64,000 nt of DNA from Smittia aterrima (lineage: Eukaryota > Arthropoda > Insecta > Diptera > Chironomidae), in assembly GCA_033063855.1 (NCBI GenBank), contig CP093831.1, positions 8,246,001 to 8,310,000 on the forward strand. Direction: 5' to 3'. The notes below the pieces were generated by a model, which did not search any database, was not told the origin of the DNA, and saw nothing but the letters and a program-made list of their open reading frames with translations. Positions 1 through 14,224 of the stretch are shown piece after piece (the first letter of the stretch is position 1; every line of letters begins with the position of its first letter). The position numbers were made by a program, and so were the translations under genes.

Positions 1-3000
1 AAGCTTTATTTGCAAGCTGTACGCGATATAAATAAGAATTACATCTCACTTCTCCTTTTCCAGCTTTATTTATGCTGCCTCTTCACAAATTCTCTGCCGT
101 TCGTTTCCGCTCGCGAACACATTTTGTTATTTACTCCGTTCCGACATTTCTTCCTTCTCACTTGAACGGTTTCGGGGGAAAATAGAAAAATTGCAAGGCT
201 GGCAGGGACTGCAAGACGAAAGGAAACATTTTTATAAGCAAAAGCTTTTGAAAGAGCTTCTCGTGTTGTCTTCAATTTCTTTCATATTTATTCCTCTTAT
301 TTCTTGGTTCTTTGGAAATTCTTCCGCTCGGAAATGTGTCGTAGTATTTTCTCACAAAATAAGAAGAATTTATGCAATCTCGCAGCTGAAGAAATATTGA
401 CAGATGGAGGAAGCTTTTTTAATCTTCTGACGAAGATTTGAGCTTTCTCTTTTTACGATTTTCTTTTATTTTTTGGACGCGAAAATGAACAAGAATCATA
501 TTAAATAATTTATAGCAGACATCATAAAGATAAATTCGTCTCGCTATTCATCTTGGTATCTTGAAATGATGATAAACTACCTTCTCGGAATATTAAGAGA
601 GTGGAAAATAAAAGGCTTGAGTCGAAATGAAGATGGAAAAACTCGCATTTCGTGTTTTTCTTTCGATGGATTTTTCACTCGCGTTTGCCATTTCCTCGGA
701 AGATGAAACTTAATAACTCGGCTGTGTGCGTTTCCCCTGCGGGAAGTCGACTGAGTTCATCTTGGATGATGAGGATTTAGATGAGCAGAAGTCTCTTCCT
801 CGTCCAACACGAATCTTCATTTATTTTCATCTTCAAGAATGTAATCATGTCTTAAAGTATTATATCAAATTAATGTTCCTACTCCCTAACTGGGTAAAGT
901 TTCGCATTTGTCCACCCTTTTTTTGAAATGACAAAGAAGAAGAGACGAAATTATGAATATTAGACGATGATACGACTGAAGAGATTTTCCTTTTGCATTA
1001 CATTAGCTTAGGGAGGACTCAGATTTGAAAAATGATTATTTATTATGACATGACATGTGTAGAACTTAAAAGTGTTTCGCCAATGCTCCCCAAGAGTGTC
1101 TTTAAGGAGGGTTGTGACTCGTGCCATTTTCTCACAACGATTCCCCATTAAACCGCACTTAAATCAACAAACATGAGAACTAGAAAATTAATTTTAAATC
1201 ATGAGGTTAGTGAGTTGAAATCCGGTCGAGGGGTTGGTCGGTATTTTCCCTTTGGCATCTTTTCATTTCATTCAAAGCAAGCTTTAGTCATTCATCAACG
1301 AATCTCATGAGAACTTTTCAGCAACCGTAAAGAAACCGAAACCAAAGCTTCAATCTCGACGCCTCTTACGTTTGCAGAATCTGCCGCAGTCATCAATAAA
1401 TTGATTGAAAAATTACTAAACATCACTTAAACTCGAAAGCTATCATTTCAAGTCGTTATGTTCTTCGCGTAATCCCTCCTCGCGCAATTTCGAAGCTTCA
1501 CGTTTAATCCACAAAAAGCTTTCCTTTATGATTTTACAATTGCCTTCTCGTTTTGTTTTATTCTCCGAAAGCTTCAAAAGTTTATGATTTGGAATTAAAA
1601 ATCTTCACGATTCTTTTTTATTTGTTCACTTTTATGAGTTTGCTTTCCTTATGAACCTCTCACTTTAATAACAACATCGGTAGTTTGAACTCACAATAGA
1701 ATCATAAAATAACCCGGAACGGAAAATGTCAATTTTTCATTTTTTCTCTTTTTTTTTGTTATCCGTTTGTACGTGAGGTCAACGAAGCGCAATGAAAAAC
1801 TGATTCAACAAACGAGAGCTTTTTCGAATTAGCAATTTAAAGATATCAGAGCAAACAGAAAAATTCTGCGAATGCAATCAACGACTTTACCGAACATTCC
1901 GAATTGAACTGAACGTTTGATGTTGAGAAAGTCCTGAGACATTGCGAATCATAATTTTCATTCCCGCGGCTGGAAAGTTTCGAGTTGAACTGGTCACGAG
2001 CTTTCCAGTGTTGAATTTCCTTTGAAACGTCATGTTATGATAGCAACGAAAGCCGATGGAAAGTAAGAGATTTCTCCTCTTCCCAGCATTGAATCTTACA
2101 CTCCCCTCCACTCGACGATTCTTTCCAAAGACTCACAAGGAAACTCAACAAGCTCTGTGATACAAAACTGCAAAACACGCGCATTTCCCCGCAATGTTGT
2201 CCTTGTCACATGCCACAAGCAACACGAAACATGAAACAAGTCAGAGCAACAATTTTCAAACTTTTCCAAGCAACATTTTAACGGTCGCCGAGAATGTCAC
2301 ATCGTTTGAGATCAAACTTCTCAATATTTCCTTCTTAATCTCAACGCAACTTTTCTTCGAGAAAGTTTTTTCATTTGTATGTCACTTACCTTCATTCACG
2401 TTTTTCCTTCACCTGACATTAATATTAATAAAAATGTTCTTTGGAATATGATAAGTTACTTTTATCTCCGGAAAAAAGAAAATCAGTTAAAGGCTTTTCT
2501 AATCTGATTGGAAAATTAAATCATGTAAATCTAACTCTCTTCTTCCTCCCTGTGGAGAAATTCAAAAGCTTTTTTTTCTCGCAAGACTCGAAACTCTCGC
2601 TCACCGCAATTTAATTTTTCTGAGTATTCGCTAATTTATTCTGTGTATTTTCCTGATTGCCACAGCCAGCCTTTCCCCGCCATGATTAAATATTGAAAAA
2701 ATCATTTTCCAAACGCTGGAGAAAAGTTAATAAGTGAAATGCTTTCGTAACCGCCTCTTGCCGATAGTTTCAAGCCTCGAGATAGAAAGGAAAGATGTGA
2801 AAACAGCTTCTCTTCTATTACAAAACATAATAATAAAAAACCGAGGCTGGAAGGCTGAGAGGATATGAAATTGTATGATTATTGTAATTTTTCTTTATTG
2901 GATTTTCCTCTTTTCTCGAGCGATATCTGCTGTTAGCCAAGAAAAGGTACGAAAATCCTCTCGAATGAAGAGAGTGGAATAACGCTATTCTTTACATACT

Positions 3001-6000
3001 TCCTGACAGAGGAAGAGCAGTCTCTTTTACATATCGCCGAGCATAATACGATATGATTGAGAAAAAGTATATTTGCATATTCAGCGAACGCTTCCGCTGC
3101 TGCTCATCGAATTGTCAGGTATCTCGAGTGAAACTACCGAAACTCGCGTGTTTGGAACCAACATCTATCGATGGGTGGGATAAATGCCAACTATATTATT
3201 CAATAGAGAATAATGAAATTCAATCCAAAGGTAAAATATTGAAAGCTCAAGCTTCGTAGAAGATGCAGAGGCAACAATATAATTCAATTTGCGTTCTCTA
3301 TTTGAAATGCTTCCTCTCAATTTTTCCTTTCTCAACTTTTATCGACACATTTACGGCGTTTCAAGGACTTGCTTTGATAAACGATCGAAGGAGTAAGTCA
3401 GTTAAATTCGTTTAATTCATGAAGCAAGCAAAATTTTTTGAAGAAGGAAATTCGCAATCTGAGTCAATATTATTATGGCGGCACTCGTCGCTTCTCAAAA
3501 CCATACGCGCGCAGTGTGCGATTTCTCATATAAGCACGAGAATATATTCAAATTCCCACTCACTGCCTGCTGTCTTTGTTCATGGGAGCTTTCATTTTCG
3601 ATTGCTTTCCTTCCCGTCTCGAGCAGAAATTCATTCCTCTCCTTTAGCTATGACCTACATGTGTTCACAAACATGAGCGGGTGGGAAGGCAAATTTATAA
3701 AAAGTATTATCATAATAAGAAACGATGTTATTTTGTTTGTTTCTTCTCTCTTCTTGTCTTTTCCGTTGTCTGGCCGAGGGCGTAAATTTTGAATATTATT
3801 TGACTCACCATGCTGCTATTATCTCTCAACTTCCCTCCGACATCAAATTTTATTATTCTTCTTTTATGAATGCTACTGCAGAATTCTTCTTTCCTTTGCA
3901 TAAAACGAATATTTATTTATCTCTTATCATTCTCATTGTTTGACTGATGAAAATGTTCTCGTGTTAAAGTTCAAAAAAGAAAAAATTGCATTCTCTGCTG
4001 GATTTTAAAGGATTTTAAAGTCGAAAACAACGTCAAGTCTTATCACAGCAAATGCATTACAGAGTTTACATGTCACAACATTGACAAGATAACCAACAAC
4101 AAACTCAGCGTCAAAACATTGCAATTCATCATTTTCCGATTGAAAAATTGTTTTTCTATAATTATGAACTGCAAGAGGCGACATTCGCTTGTATAACTCA
4201 ATGTGTGTGCGATAAACTTTTTCTTCATTGAAAAAAGATAAAGCGAAGCATGAGAGAGAAAAGTTTGTTTGGCAGCATTTGCCATCGATGCGAGAGCGAG
4301 TAAGAAAACTTCTTATTTGCATAAGCACATCAAAAAATTCCATGACTTGAATAGCAGAATGATATTCTCATGATTCGACTAGTTTAGCTGCCGTACGAGA
4401 AAAAAAGGAGGAAAAATTGACAAAAAATGTTTATGAAAATTTCCCGGAAAGTTTCGTTTTTTTTTTGTTTCCAAGCGTTCCCATCCGAAAACAATGACAG
4501 CCGAGCAAGGGTAGACAATAGTTTATGAGATGCCTTGCATAATGCTTGAAATGTTGATCTAGCTTCGTACATATGACAGTCTCCTTTGTCTCCCTCGTTT
4601 CTATTTCTCGTTATGTGAAAATTCTGTCAACTGTGACGAGTTTTTCGGGGAACAAAAGCAGATTTTTTGTTCATGTTTGTTTAAATAGTTTTGTGGAGCC
4701 ATTAGAGAGACGATGATAGTTCTATTAATGTGTCACACAATGATGACAGTCATAAAGTTTATCTCGACTCTTGTGCTTCTGTGGCAGAGATATTTTTTGA
4801 CAACTCCTTGAGTCACTTAAGGAGTTTCTTTAATTAAAATCTTCACAAATCTCATTTTAAAGATGACAAGCAATGAAAATTGATGCGATCTGAAGTGAAA
4901 CCAGCTAATAAATCCTTTGCCATTCTGCTCGTGTGTATCATCATGAACAACTTCTCGACTTGGCCTCTGCTCCTTCGGCTCATAAAAAAATGCTTTATGG
5001 CTCAATTAGCATCAAGATAAAAATTTATTTTTATGATTTGTTGCTTGTCTCACGTCGCAAAGATTCCACTTGGCACAGGTTGAAAAAGGGAAAGGGAGTC
5101 GTCTGTAAGTTATGAAAGTTCTCAAAGACAAATTGCCTCTCGTGAAGCCAACCACGCAATCGACAGATGAAACGACGTTCGACAATTTATTTTTCACGTC
5201 AACTGAAACCGGCGAGGTGGAACGTGCTGTAAATTTTAAGCTCCTGCGTCTGCCTTACGTGGGAAGTCGAAATTTAAAAGATTTCTCTTTCAAAGCTTCT
5301 TTCGCGAAAATAAAGTTTCTTCATTTATGTCAGAAGAAAGCGTTAGATCGAATAATTTTCAAAGATCAGATTAAACTTCTCCTCCTCTTGAAATAACAAA
5401 TATCCAAAGCCCTTTTCCCCTCCGATATTTGATATTTCCCAATTTTCATAAGAATGTTTGCTCTCTTATGCAAAATTATGCCTCGAGATAAAAAGGTCTG
5501 ACAAAGGAAAAGCAAGCATGAGGAAATTGTCAAACGCATAGTTGAACATAACGGAAAACATTTTAATGGACATAAAATCATTTTGCTGAGCATCAGAAAT
5601 GTTTATTAAATATTTTTCGGATGTTCCTGATGGCCGAATGTCGACCAGAGAAAAATTTTGTGCATAACTTCCGACTCTTTAACTTTTTTTTTGTGGACAA
5701 CAGAGCATTTCCAAAAGTTGCTTCTGAAAAAAACTTTTTGTGGTATGATCGAGGTTTTAAAACAAATAAAGCTTTGGGGTCTCAGAAAGAGAATGGAAAT
5801 CCAAACAAGCAAACCTTGAAATGAAATGCTGCAAGGAGCTTAAATTGACTGTGGAAGTTTGAAAAATTCAAAAGATGAATATGCAATCGAAATTTCACCG
5901 GAAAGAAAAGTTTCTTTAATTTGCATAAAAGCAATAAAAGTTCAAACTATTCATCAGTTTACTTTTACCAAATATTACGAGCTGACAGAAGATTGATTGT

Positions 6001-9000
6001 TTGGACCCGGGGCAAAGTTCTTTCTGCTATGAGAATTCCTAAAACTTGCCTGTCTTACATAATTTGAGCATTAGGTCGAAATAGTTTGTTCACTAGTAAT
6101 TTGTTTAACTCAGAAAAGTTTTTACTACGCAGGCCAGAAGTGTTCGAAAATCACGCAGTAGAGAAGAAATTTGTTTAAAATGTTCTTCATCGAGAAGCTT
6201 CGAATTAAAGTTTCTAAGAGGATTCAACAATAATCCTCTCATAAACAAACATCAACAAATGCGTAATAAGGAAGTTTGCGAAAAGAAATCGCTTACCGAA
6301 CCGACAAGACGAACGCTCGTTGTGAATAAATTAGTTGCTTTAGTTAGCAACATTAGAAGGCTTTAAATGGATGAAACGTTTAACAAATAACACACAAGCA
6401 TCCGTTAACTAAACGAGTCTCTTCAAAGAAAAGCTCAACCCACTTTCGGGCTCAGTTTCCTAACCTTGACTTAAGCTGTCAGTAACGAACGTAACATCAT
6501 CTTCTTGCAAAATTAACCCACGAAACGAGATAAAACTTTCACCAGGAAAGCTTTTCTTAGCTTCGAGAGATTATTTTCCTCATCCTATACAAACAAACAC
6601 ACTCCGTCGCATACATAGACAGGTGAATTAAACCATCAGACTGAACATAAATCGTTTGCTTGTCGCTCAATCTTCAATAAGACGCTAAGGAGCTTCATCA
6701 GAAGAGAAATCTCTTACTGAATATGACTGACAATGCATGAAGTGAGGAAATTTATTCAGAACGTTTGAAGTAAAAGCGAGATAGCTAAAGTATGTTCGGA
6801 GACAGTTCCAAGAAGAGCCAGACAAGCTCAAACCTTCAAATTATTTTTCTTAAAGCATTCACAATAGAATCTTAATAAAGTTCACCTCAGGCCACGACCT
6901 TTTTAATGTTCAGAAGGGAGCAAAGGCCAACAGGAAGACAACACAGGTCGACTTCTTTCTTTTATTTAGTTTCGGACTTCTTGCAATGTCAACTTAGCTT
7001 TAGTCTGAACAATGTAATTCAGAGTTTCTCTGTGAAACGAAACGTAGAAAGGAGAAAACGAAAACGAGTTAGTAAATTTTTCAGGCTGACACTTTGAGTA
7101 AAGCCTCACGAAAAGCTTTGGAAAGAAAACTTTATAACCAGCGGAGTAGAAGTCGAAAAGCTGTCGGGGTTTAAAGAGAATGTTACAGGAGCGTTTGTTC
7201 AAGTTTGTGCAATCCTTTGCTTAACAGAAACCACTCCGCATCCAAAGAAACCTTTTTCGATCTGACTAAGCACGAAATAATCTGATACGAAGCAAAGCTA
7301 TAAAACGTTTTTCTCCTCATGACACGCTCTATTCCAAGGAATGTCAGAGCTTTCATGCCACACCATGAACGAGGGTTAGAAGCGTCTCGCCCTCTATTGT
7401 TTCTCTTGCCGAAGGCTGATTCGTGTCAATAGACAAAGTCCTATGAAAGGTCATCATAATACCAAAAATATTTGTCACATGATCCAACGAAGCAAATTAA
7501 ATTTATTCACGAGGCTGTAAGCGAAGATAGAGTCGAATAAATTATCCACAAGGATCTTGTCTCCACGTTTTATATCAGAAAACGCAAAAGAAAATATGGA
7601 AGAAGCGGATTGAGGACTCACAAGTAAATTACTTTGTCTTCTTCGCTTTTTCTCTCTCGCCTTCTGATGACGCTTGAATTGGAAATGATTTATTCCAGCG
7701 CTGATCCGCGGCAATTCCTGAGGCGAGAAGAATCACTGAGTTGACGAAAAAAAAAACAAATCCCATAACAGTTTCCACGAGCTTCGCGCTTTATGGTTCA
7801 TTAAACTTCGAAATCATAACTTCCTTGTCAGTAACCTAACCCAACTCACTTCGTAGGGCCGCTGAACTTGAGTAACTTTCAATTTCGTTCAGTTTATGAC
7901 GACAGCTCTACCACAAAATAAAAAAAAATAGAGTTTTACAACCTTTTGCGGCGAGGATTGCAACATCGTTCATGTTACGACCGCGCGGGCACAAAAATAT
8001 TATGAAAAATAAAAGAAAATCAACGTAGCATGAGAGAAGAAATAAAAGTTGTACTTTATGTCACGTGAGGGGAATCTTTAATTATGTGAGAAAGTCAGAA
8101 CAAGGAGAATTATTATTGTAAGCTGAGCGGCATATTTTTTTGCTCTCGTTGTGGTTCTTATAGCCAAATAGCAACATCAAGCTTTCTCTCACCCGACTCA
8201 AGAGAAAAAAGCTTTCAATATTTTTAATAGCTCCATGACCACACACAGCATATGCTTGCAAAACCACCCCGTGCCAGAGCTATGACATTAAATGGAAAAA
8301 TTATGTAATTCATTTCATTTGAGGGTGAGAAGTGCTTGTGGTTCCTTTTGCAAAGGAATGTAGCGAGGGTTTGAAGCTTATTGCTCTACTGACTGTGAAT
8401 CCTTGAATAAGGACCGACTTTCCTTACTGACTATCTGATGTCCAACGCTCTCTTAATAGGCTCGTAATGCTCAGCGTTGTATAGAAAATTTATTGCCGCT
8501 GACCCACGTCAAGGATGTTTTACTGTTTTTGTTATTATTTACAATCTTTCCGTCCACTTTTCATTCTGAATTATCTCGATGATTATTTCTTTTCGAGTTG
8601 CCTTCTTTTCTTGTGACAGGATCCGGGATAACAAAAGACATTTAATTAGTTTTTCATTGCTTTCTTTCTTAAAGATTGAGAGTTGAACTCTGATGAAGTT
8701 GTCGCGTTAAGCGAACTCCCAAATGTTTCAATTTAATTGTCGACTATCAATTGCATTGTGTCGACACTTAAATTTATTGTTTCCATCTTATAAGTTATGC
8801 ATAGCATTCTAGAAACAGATTTATGATGTGAAAATCGTTATGAGCTACGGGGAGCCTGTCGAATTATTGAAGGGAGTTCGGATATTGGGTGGCATTTTAA
8901 TTAAAATTATTGGAAAACTAATTGATTTATTTTGAGTGAAAATTAATTATTAAATTTACAAATAAATTTAGCTGTATTGTGTGAGTACATGAGAAAGTGC

Positions 9001-12000
9001 CTGTAAGCTCTTATCGAGATTTAATTGATTTTATCTATTATTACGAAAAAGATCCTTAGGGCAGATTCAATAAGATGCAAGCCTTTGTAAGGTCAATGCG
9101 TCCAAGATTAAACTTCAGTTTAATCATCTTCTCAAAAGGCTTTTCAGAAAAGGGAAAACAGTCTTTGATTTACCTCTTACAAGATGCTTCGCATCAATTT
9201 AATTTATACAGCTCATTAATATTCATTTCTGTTTAATTTTCACTGAGAAAAGCATCGCTTCCATTTACGAAATGTTACGCCTCGTTTGAATGTTCAGCAC
9301 TTGAAGAGCTAACTCACATTACTGTTTCTTTCAAAGCATTCTCGACACTGAGTTTCCCATGTTTAATGCGTTTTCTCGGCAATTAATTTTCCACGCTTCT
9401 TCATAATTCTAAAGAACAAAAAAATACGCGCGTACTCAACTTCATTATAAATTTACGAAACCAACAAATACTTTGAAGTCTAATTAATTGAGAGAGCCCA
9501 TTAAAATACGGTTAAGAGAAAGCTTGATAATGTAACGCGATACAAAAACAGAAGGATCCTTTCTTTTAAGAAAAAAAAATATTTCAACCGCCATTAGAAG
9601 ACAAAAGAAAAAATCTTCGCCTTTTAATGAAGTTTCGCCGACAGACTTGAAAAATTTAATGACCGAGGATCATGTTGATATGATTGATTCCAAGAAATAT
9701 GTCAACTGCAATATCGTTCGTTCCTCAATTAAAACTCTGCGCAGTATCGAAATGAATTCCATCAACTTCGTGACTGAATGATTGCCATTTCATCTCATTC
9801 CAACCTCGATTATTTAATTCAGCCCTCCAAATTAATTAAACATTCATTAAGCGCAATCATTGCTGCAATATTGAATAATGCTATGTTTACACGCTGTAAA
9901 TTATTCTTCGTGTAATTGGAAATAACCGCGAATGCTAATTTTACTCGTGATTGGACTTTTATCGTTCACTCCCGAGCTTTTTGTAATCTAATGACGATCG
10001 CAAAAACATTTGTAACAATACACAGCCGCAAATTGTAAAAGTCCTTAATTATCTAAAATCTTTTTTTCTGCGAAGCTACTTTCCCATGAAATGAGATCCC
10101 GTTGTAGATGAATTAAACGCACAACAAATATTAAATCTTTGGTGTAATCCTAAACAAACAACGGCAAAGGAGGGACTTACAAATTTATCTTTTTTCCCAC
10201 TTTTGGAATAATTAATTATTGGAAAACAAACAGTAAAATCTCTCTCTGGGATGCTGATGGGATTTTGCTGTGAAAAATGAAGGTCGTCGGATGTTATGTT
10301 CGGTCAAGAAGGAAGCGATATCGACAATAATAGCACAGAATTAAAATCTAGAAGAGTGAGTAACATTAAACTAGCACACGCCTTGCATGCATGCATGGAA
10401 AGTTTAATTGCCTCCATCGCTCTCCGAAAGTATCACACGAGAAAGAATAATTAAATATAAATTTTCCATGAATTATCAGAGGGAAACTTTTATCAGCATC
10501 CGAGCAGCTTTTCTCTCACGAAATAAAAAAAAATAATGAAGAAGCTTCTAATTAATTTTTAATCTGGAGAATTAACTAAACGACACAACCGGGTACGTTG
10601 GATAGTTGAAAGGAGAGCAAATAAAACTGTCTTCCTTGTTTACTGATTAGAGTGTCGTTTTAATTCCATTGCAAAATAAATCATCAGGAACTGAGCTTGT
10701 CATGCTAAATTATTTTAGAAAGAGAAAACATAAGCTTTTGTTATTGTCATCAACTCATTTGGAATTTCATTTTATTTGTGACGATGACCTTTCAGTAAGT
10801 TCAGACCTAGAATTTTTTATTTTATTTTTTAATAAAAACTAAATTCCTCACTGAAACAAAATTTGATTCTCAAAGAGAATGAGTTTTCCAGAAAAAAAGC
10901 AATACCTCTGGAATTTTTAGAGAGACATTTGTGTGAGAAGTGTCGTGTCAAAGCTTTGAAGTGCATCGCGTATATTCTTGAGAAGACAAGAAGGAAATTC
11001 TAGCATTCGTCGTTAGCGATGCAGTTTAAAATCAAAAGTTTTGCATGATTTCCATGGAAATGTAGTTTTCCTTCCGGTAATAAATAAAATTAATATCAGA
11101 AGTTGTAGAAACACTACTCAAAGTTTTCCTTCTAAGAGCTCCTCGAGCTCTGCACATTTGCTTCGATTCTCCAGGAGAATTTCTTCTACAGATTTCTACT
11201 TAGAAGAACTTCGTTAGGATTGCGCTATCGAGAGGATACTTGAAAAATAATAAATATAGAAACTTCTTTTCTTCTATGGTACACTGTAAAAGCAATCATC
11301 GAAATACGTTCGTTCATTTAATCTCACAGAATTAAATTGCATTCTCAAAGCTCGATCAGCAAGAAAATTCTCATGATGTATTGGATGAGATGTAAGCTTC
11401 TTTTTGAGAAGAAAATGATGAGATGGAAACAAATTGAGTTTTTCATAAACAGAGATGTCTGCCTTCCTGCTTCAGTTTGTTATGAACTCTCTTGTAACCC
11501 TTTAAAGCCATGTCATCCGCTACCTTTTTCCTCTTTTTTTGAATTCTAACGTAATCCTCGGACTGACAAAATCATCATCATTTCGTCTCCACAGTACAGA
11601 AGTAACACTCCACGAATAGTCTCAAATCCAGCCAAAGGAGAGCTCACAAAAAGCTCCTCACTGAGCGTGCAAATGATTGAAAGCTCGTACCATGGCCACA
11701 GAGTCGTACGTTGTGGCAAGAAAAAGAACGTGATTTGCTTCGGATCCGATTTATTTTTTTCGAATGTTTTCCGAACACGGAAAAGCTTGTCTCTTGATTG
11801 AAGATGACAAGGCTCAAACAGTTGATAAAAATTTCATGTGAATGCGACACCGAAGAACGACTTAAAATAGAGAAGACACGTTGGGGTTCACCATGACGGC
11901 GTGAATAGAAAGGATTTTGCTCGAGGGATCTTGTATTCTCGACTCTCATCAAATAATTCATGTATGCTTATCTCTCTTTCTTGCTGAGAAAAGGGGAAGA

Positions 12001-14150
12001 AAGACTTCTTATTCCTTCATTCTTTTCTTCTCAAAACAATGACAAACAAATGTCGGAATGTTTATCTGCGATTATTCGACGACACGCGACGACAGTCGGA
12101 GAACAGAATCTTTCAGAAACGAATCAATTGAAAATGAATACTTGGAAAGTGGAGACCAAGACTGAGATTGACTAAGCGTCTCAAGATTTATTTTCTTTTA
12201 TAGTCACAGACCACAAGAGCTTAATGTCAATCAATCTTGCCATATTTCATGAGCAATCGATGGTTACGCTTCAAGGCATTCGTTTCAAAACATTCAGCTT
12301 CGGATATTGATCTCACTTTGCCACCCGAATTACACAATAAATAAAGGCATTTTGCTTCGCATCAGGGATTACAAGACACATTGAGTTTATTCGAGAAATA
12401 GAGGAGCGGCGTGCAATCGAAGGTTTTTCCTTTATTCTTAAATATCTGCTTGGCTTATCGCTCTTTTCCCTTTCGGGGAATCGGCATTAGTTCAGTAAAA
12501 AATAATGTCAACGTTCCACAACAATTCAATTGATTGAAAGGAAGTAACCGGATTTCGCTGAGATAAAAGACAAACCTCTCCCACATAAAAGCGTCGCAAT
12601 TACATTTCCCTTATTTTAATGACGAAGCAAAAGAAACAGTTCCAAGTTGCTCGTTTTTTTATTGTTCTTGACGACTTTACTTAAAATAAATTCAATTGTT
12701 TTAAACAATTCCGATAAGAGAAGGCGCGCGACAGCGACGACAGCAGAAAGAATTAATTCGTATTCGACATTAAAATTTCTCATATTTAAATTGTTTTCGT
12801 GGCTATTTCCAAGCCACGTTCAAGTGGATCGTTATCGTTTAAGCAGAAGCCACGCGATATCTTCCGCCAGCAAATTTTAAACTAAACATTTCCAACGAAT
12901 TGTTATGACTGAAATAAAAAAAGAAGGGGGAGAACGAATTCGGTCTCATTTTATCTCAATAGCGTTTAATGATTCAATTTTTTTCGAGTATTTGCTGCCG
13001 TTGACGATCAAGCTTGGGCGAGGAAAAAACTCGAGAAGGAAATTACAATGAGAGGAATTTGAAGTGGCTTTGTCAAGAGCTGATTTCGCCCTTCGACAAG
13101 AGCTGCTCTTTCCACCTCTTCAATGTTTTAATTTATAAAAAAAACTAAGCTATTAAATCCACATTTTGTGGCAACAAAATATTTTGAGGTCATTAACAAG
13201 CGAGAGAGCTTTTTGACACAACATAACAGGCATCGTCAATGATGAGATCGAGTGTGACATAAACTGTAATAACAAAACGATAAAAATTATCATTTTATCG
13301 CACATGTGGGCAGGAGCGACAGTGAATTAAGCACATTGTCACCGTTCGAGAGTTATCATTCACCTAGAACACTCAATAAAAACATGTTGGTTGTGCGCTT
13401 GAGAGCGACAGAGGGAAGAGAATGTGGAACAGATGGAGAAAGACAAAAAGGTAAAATAAATAAAAAACAGGGAAGCTGCAATCTGCTTGAAAATTAAACA
13501 AGATAATAATCAACCGTGTCAAGTGCCATAAGTAGAAAGTGGAGGAGGATGAAGAGTTGAGTTGAAAATTCGCTGTGAATTTAGAAATGAGTCGCGGCTT
13601 TAATAGAATGAAGACATTGAGGGTGAAAATTATTTCTTTATTCCGCAAAGAGAACGCGAACATCTGGTGGAAGAAGTTAAGTAATAATATTTAATTGAAG
13701 CAGTTTCTAAGCCCTCGCAGTGATTCTGAAAATGATGTAGTCGTTATCGAGAACGTGATTGATTGTGTCTGTCAATCTGTTGGCATATCAATTGAATTCG
13801 ATTAGTAATTATGTTTTCAGATAATTGAGTTTTGTCTTTGTAACGAATTGGAACTGAAAACATGGGAGAATGGTAATTGAGCAGACAAAAGGTGAATTAC
13901 AAATATATTTTAATGTCGTAAAGCTTTTTCTCGTCTGTCACGTTTGAGTTAGTGAGGATTTAAATTATAAATTCAATGAACCGTCTCAAAAGCCAACTCC
14001 AAGCCTTCTGAATAAGACAGAAAATTGCGAAAAATTTAATCTACGTCTCATCATGACGAAAATTAATTAAATTCTCTCTCAGCTCCCGTCTGAGCAATCT
14101 CAGAATTTTTGCATTAAAAGCCTCTAATGTCACCATTATGTGCTTTTCAG

Positions 14151-14224
14151 TGGGTTTATCGGTTTCGGCTCTCGCCTCAGCATTTATACAGCAAGGTTGC
14201 AGCAATAGGGGGGAAACTCGAAAG
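14151..14224 (+). other. Exon-like island in the gene desert
   Basis: A 74-base stretch preceded by a good acceptor (TGCTTTTCAG) and followed by a donor-like GTAAAA. It is visibly more GC-rich than its surroundings. Two of the three forward frames are open throughout; frame 1 reads WVYRFRLSPQHLY and onward, but I do not recognise it. It could be a small coding exon, a non-coding exon, or chance. No neighbouring exon could be joined to it. Confidence 0.2.
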
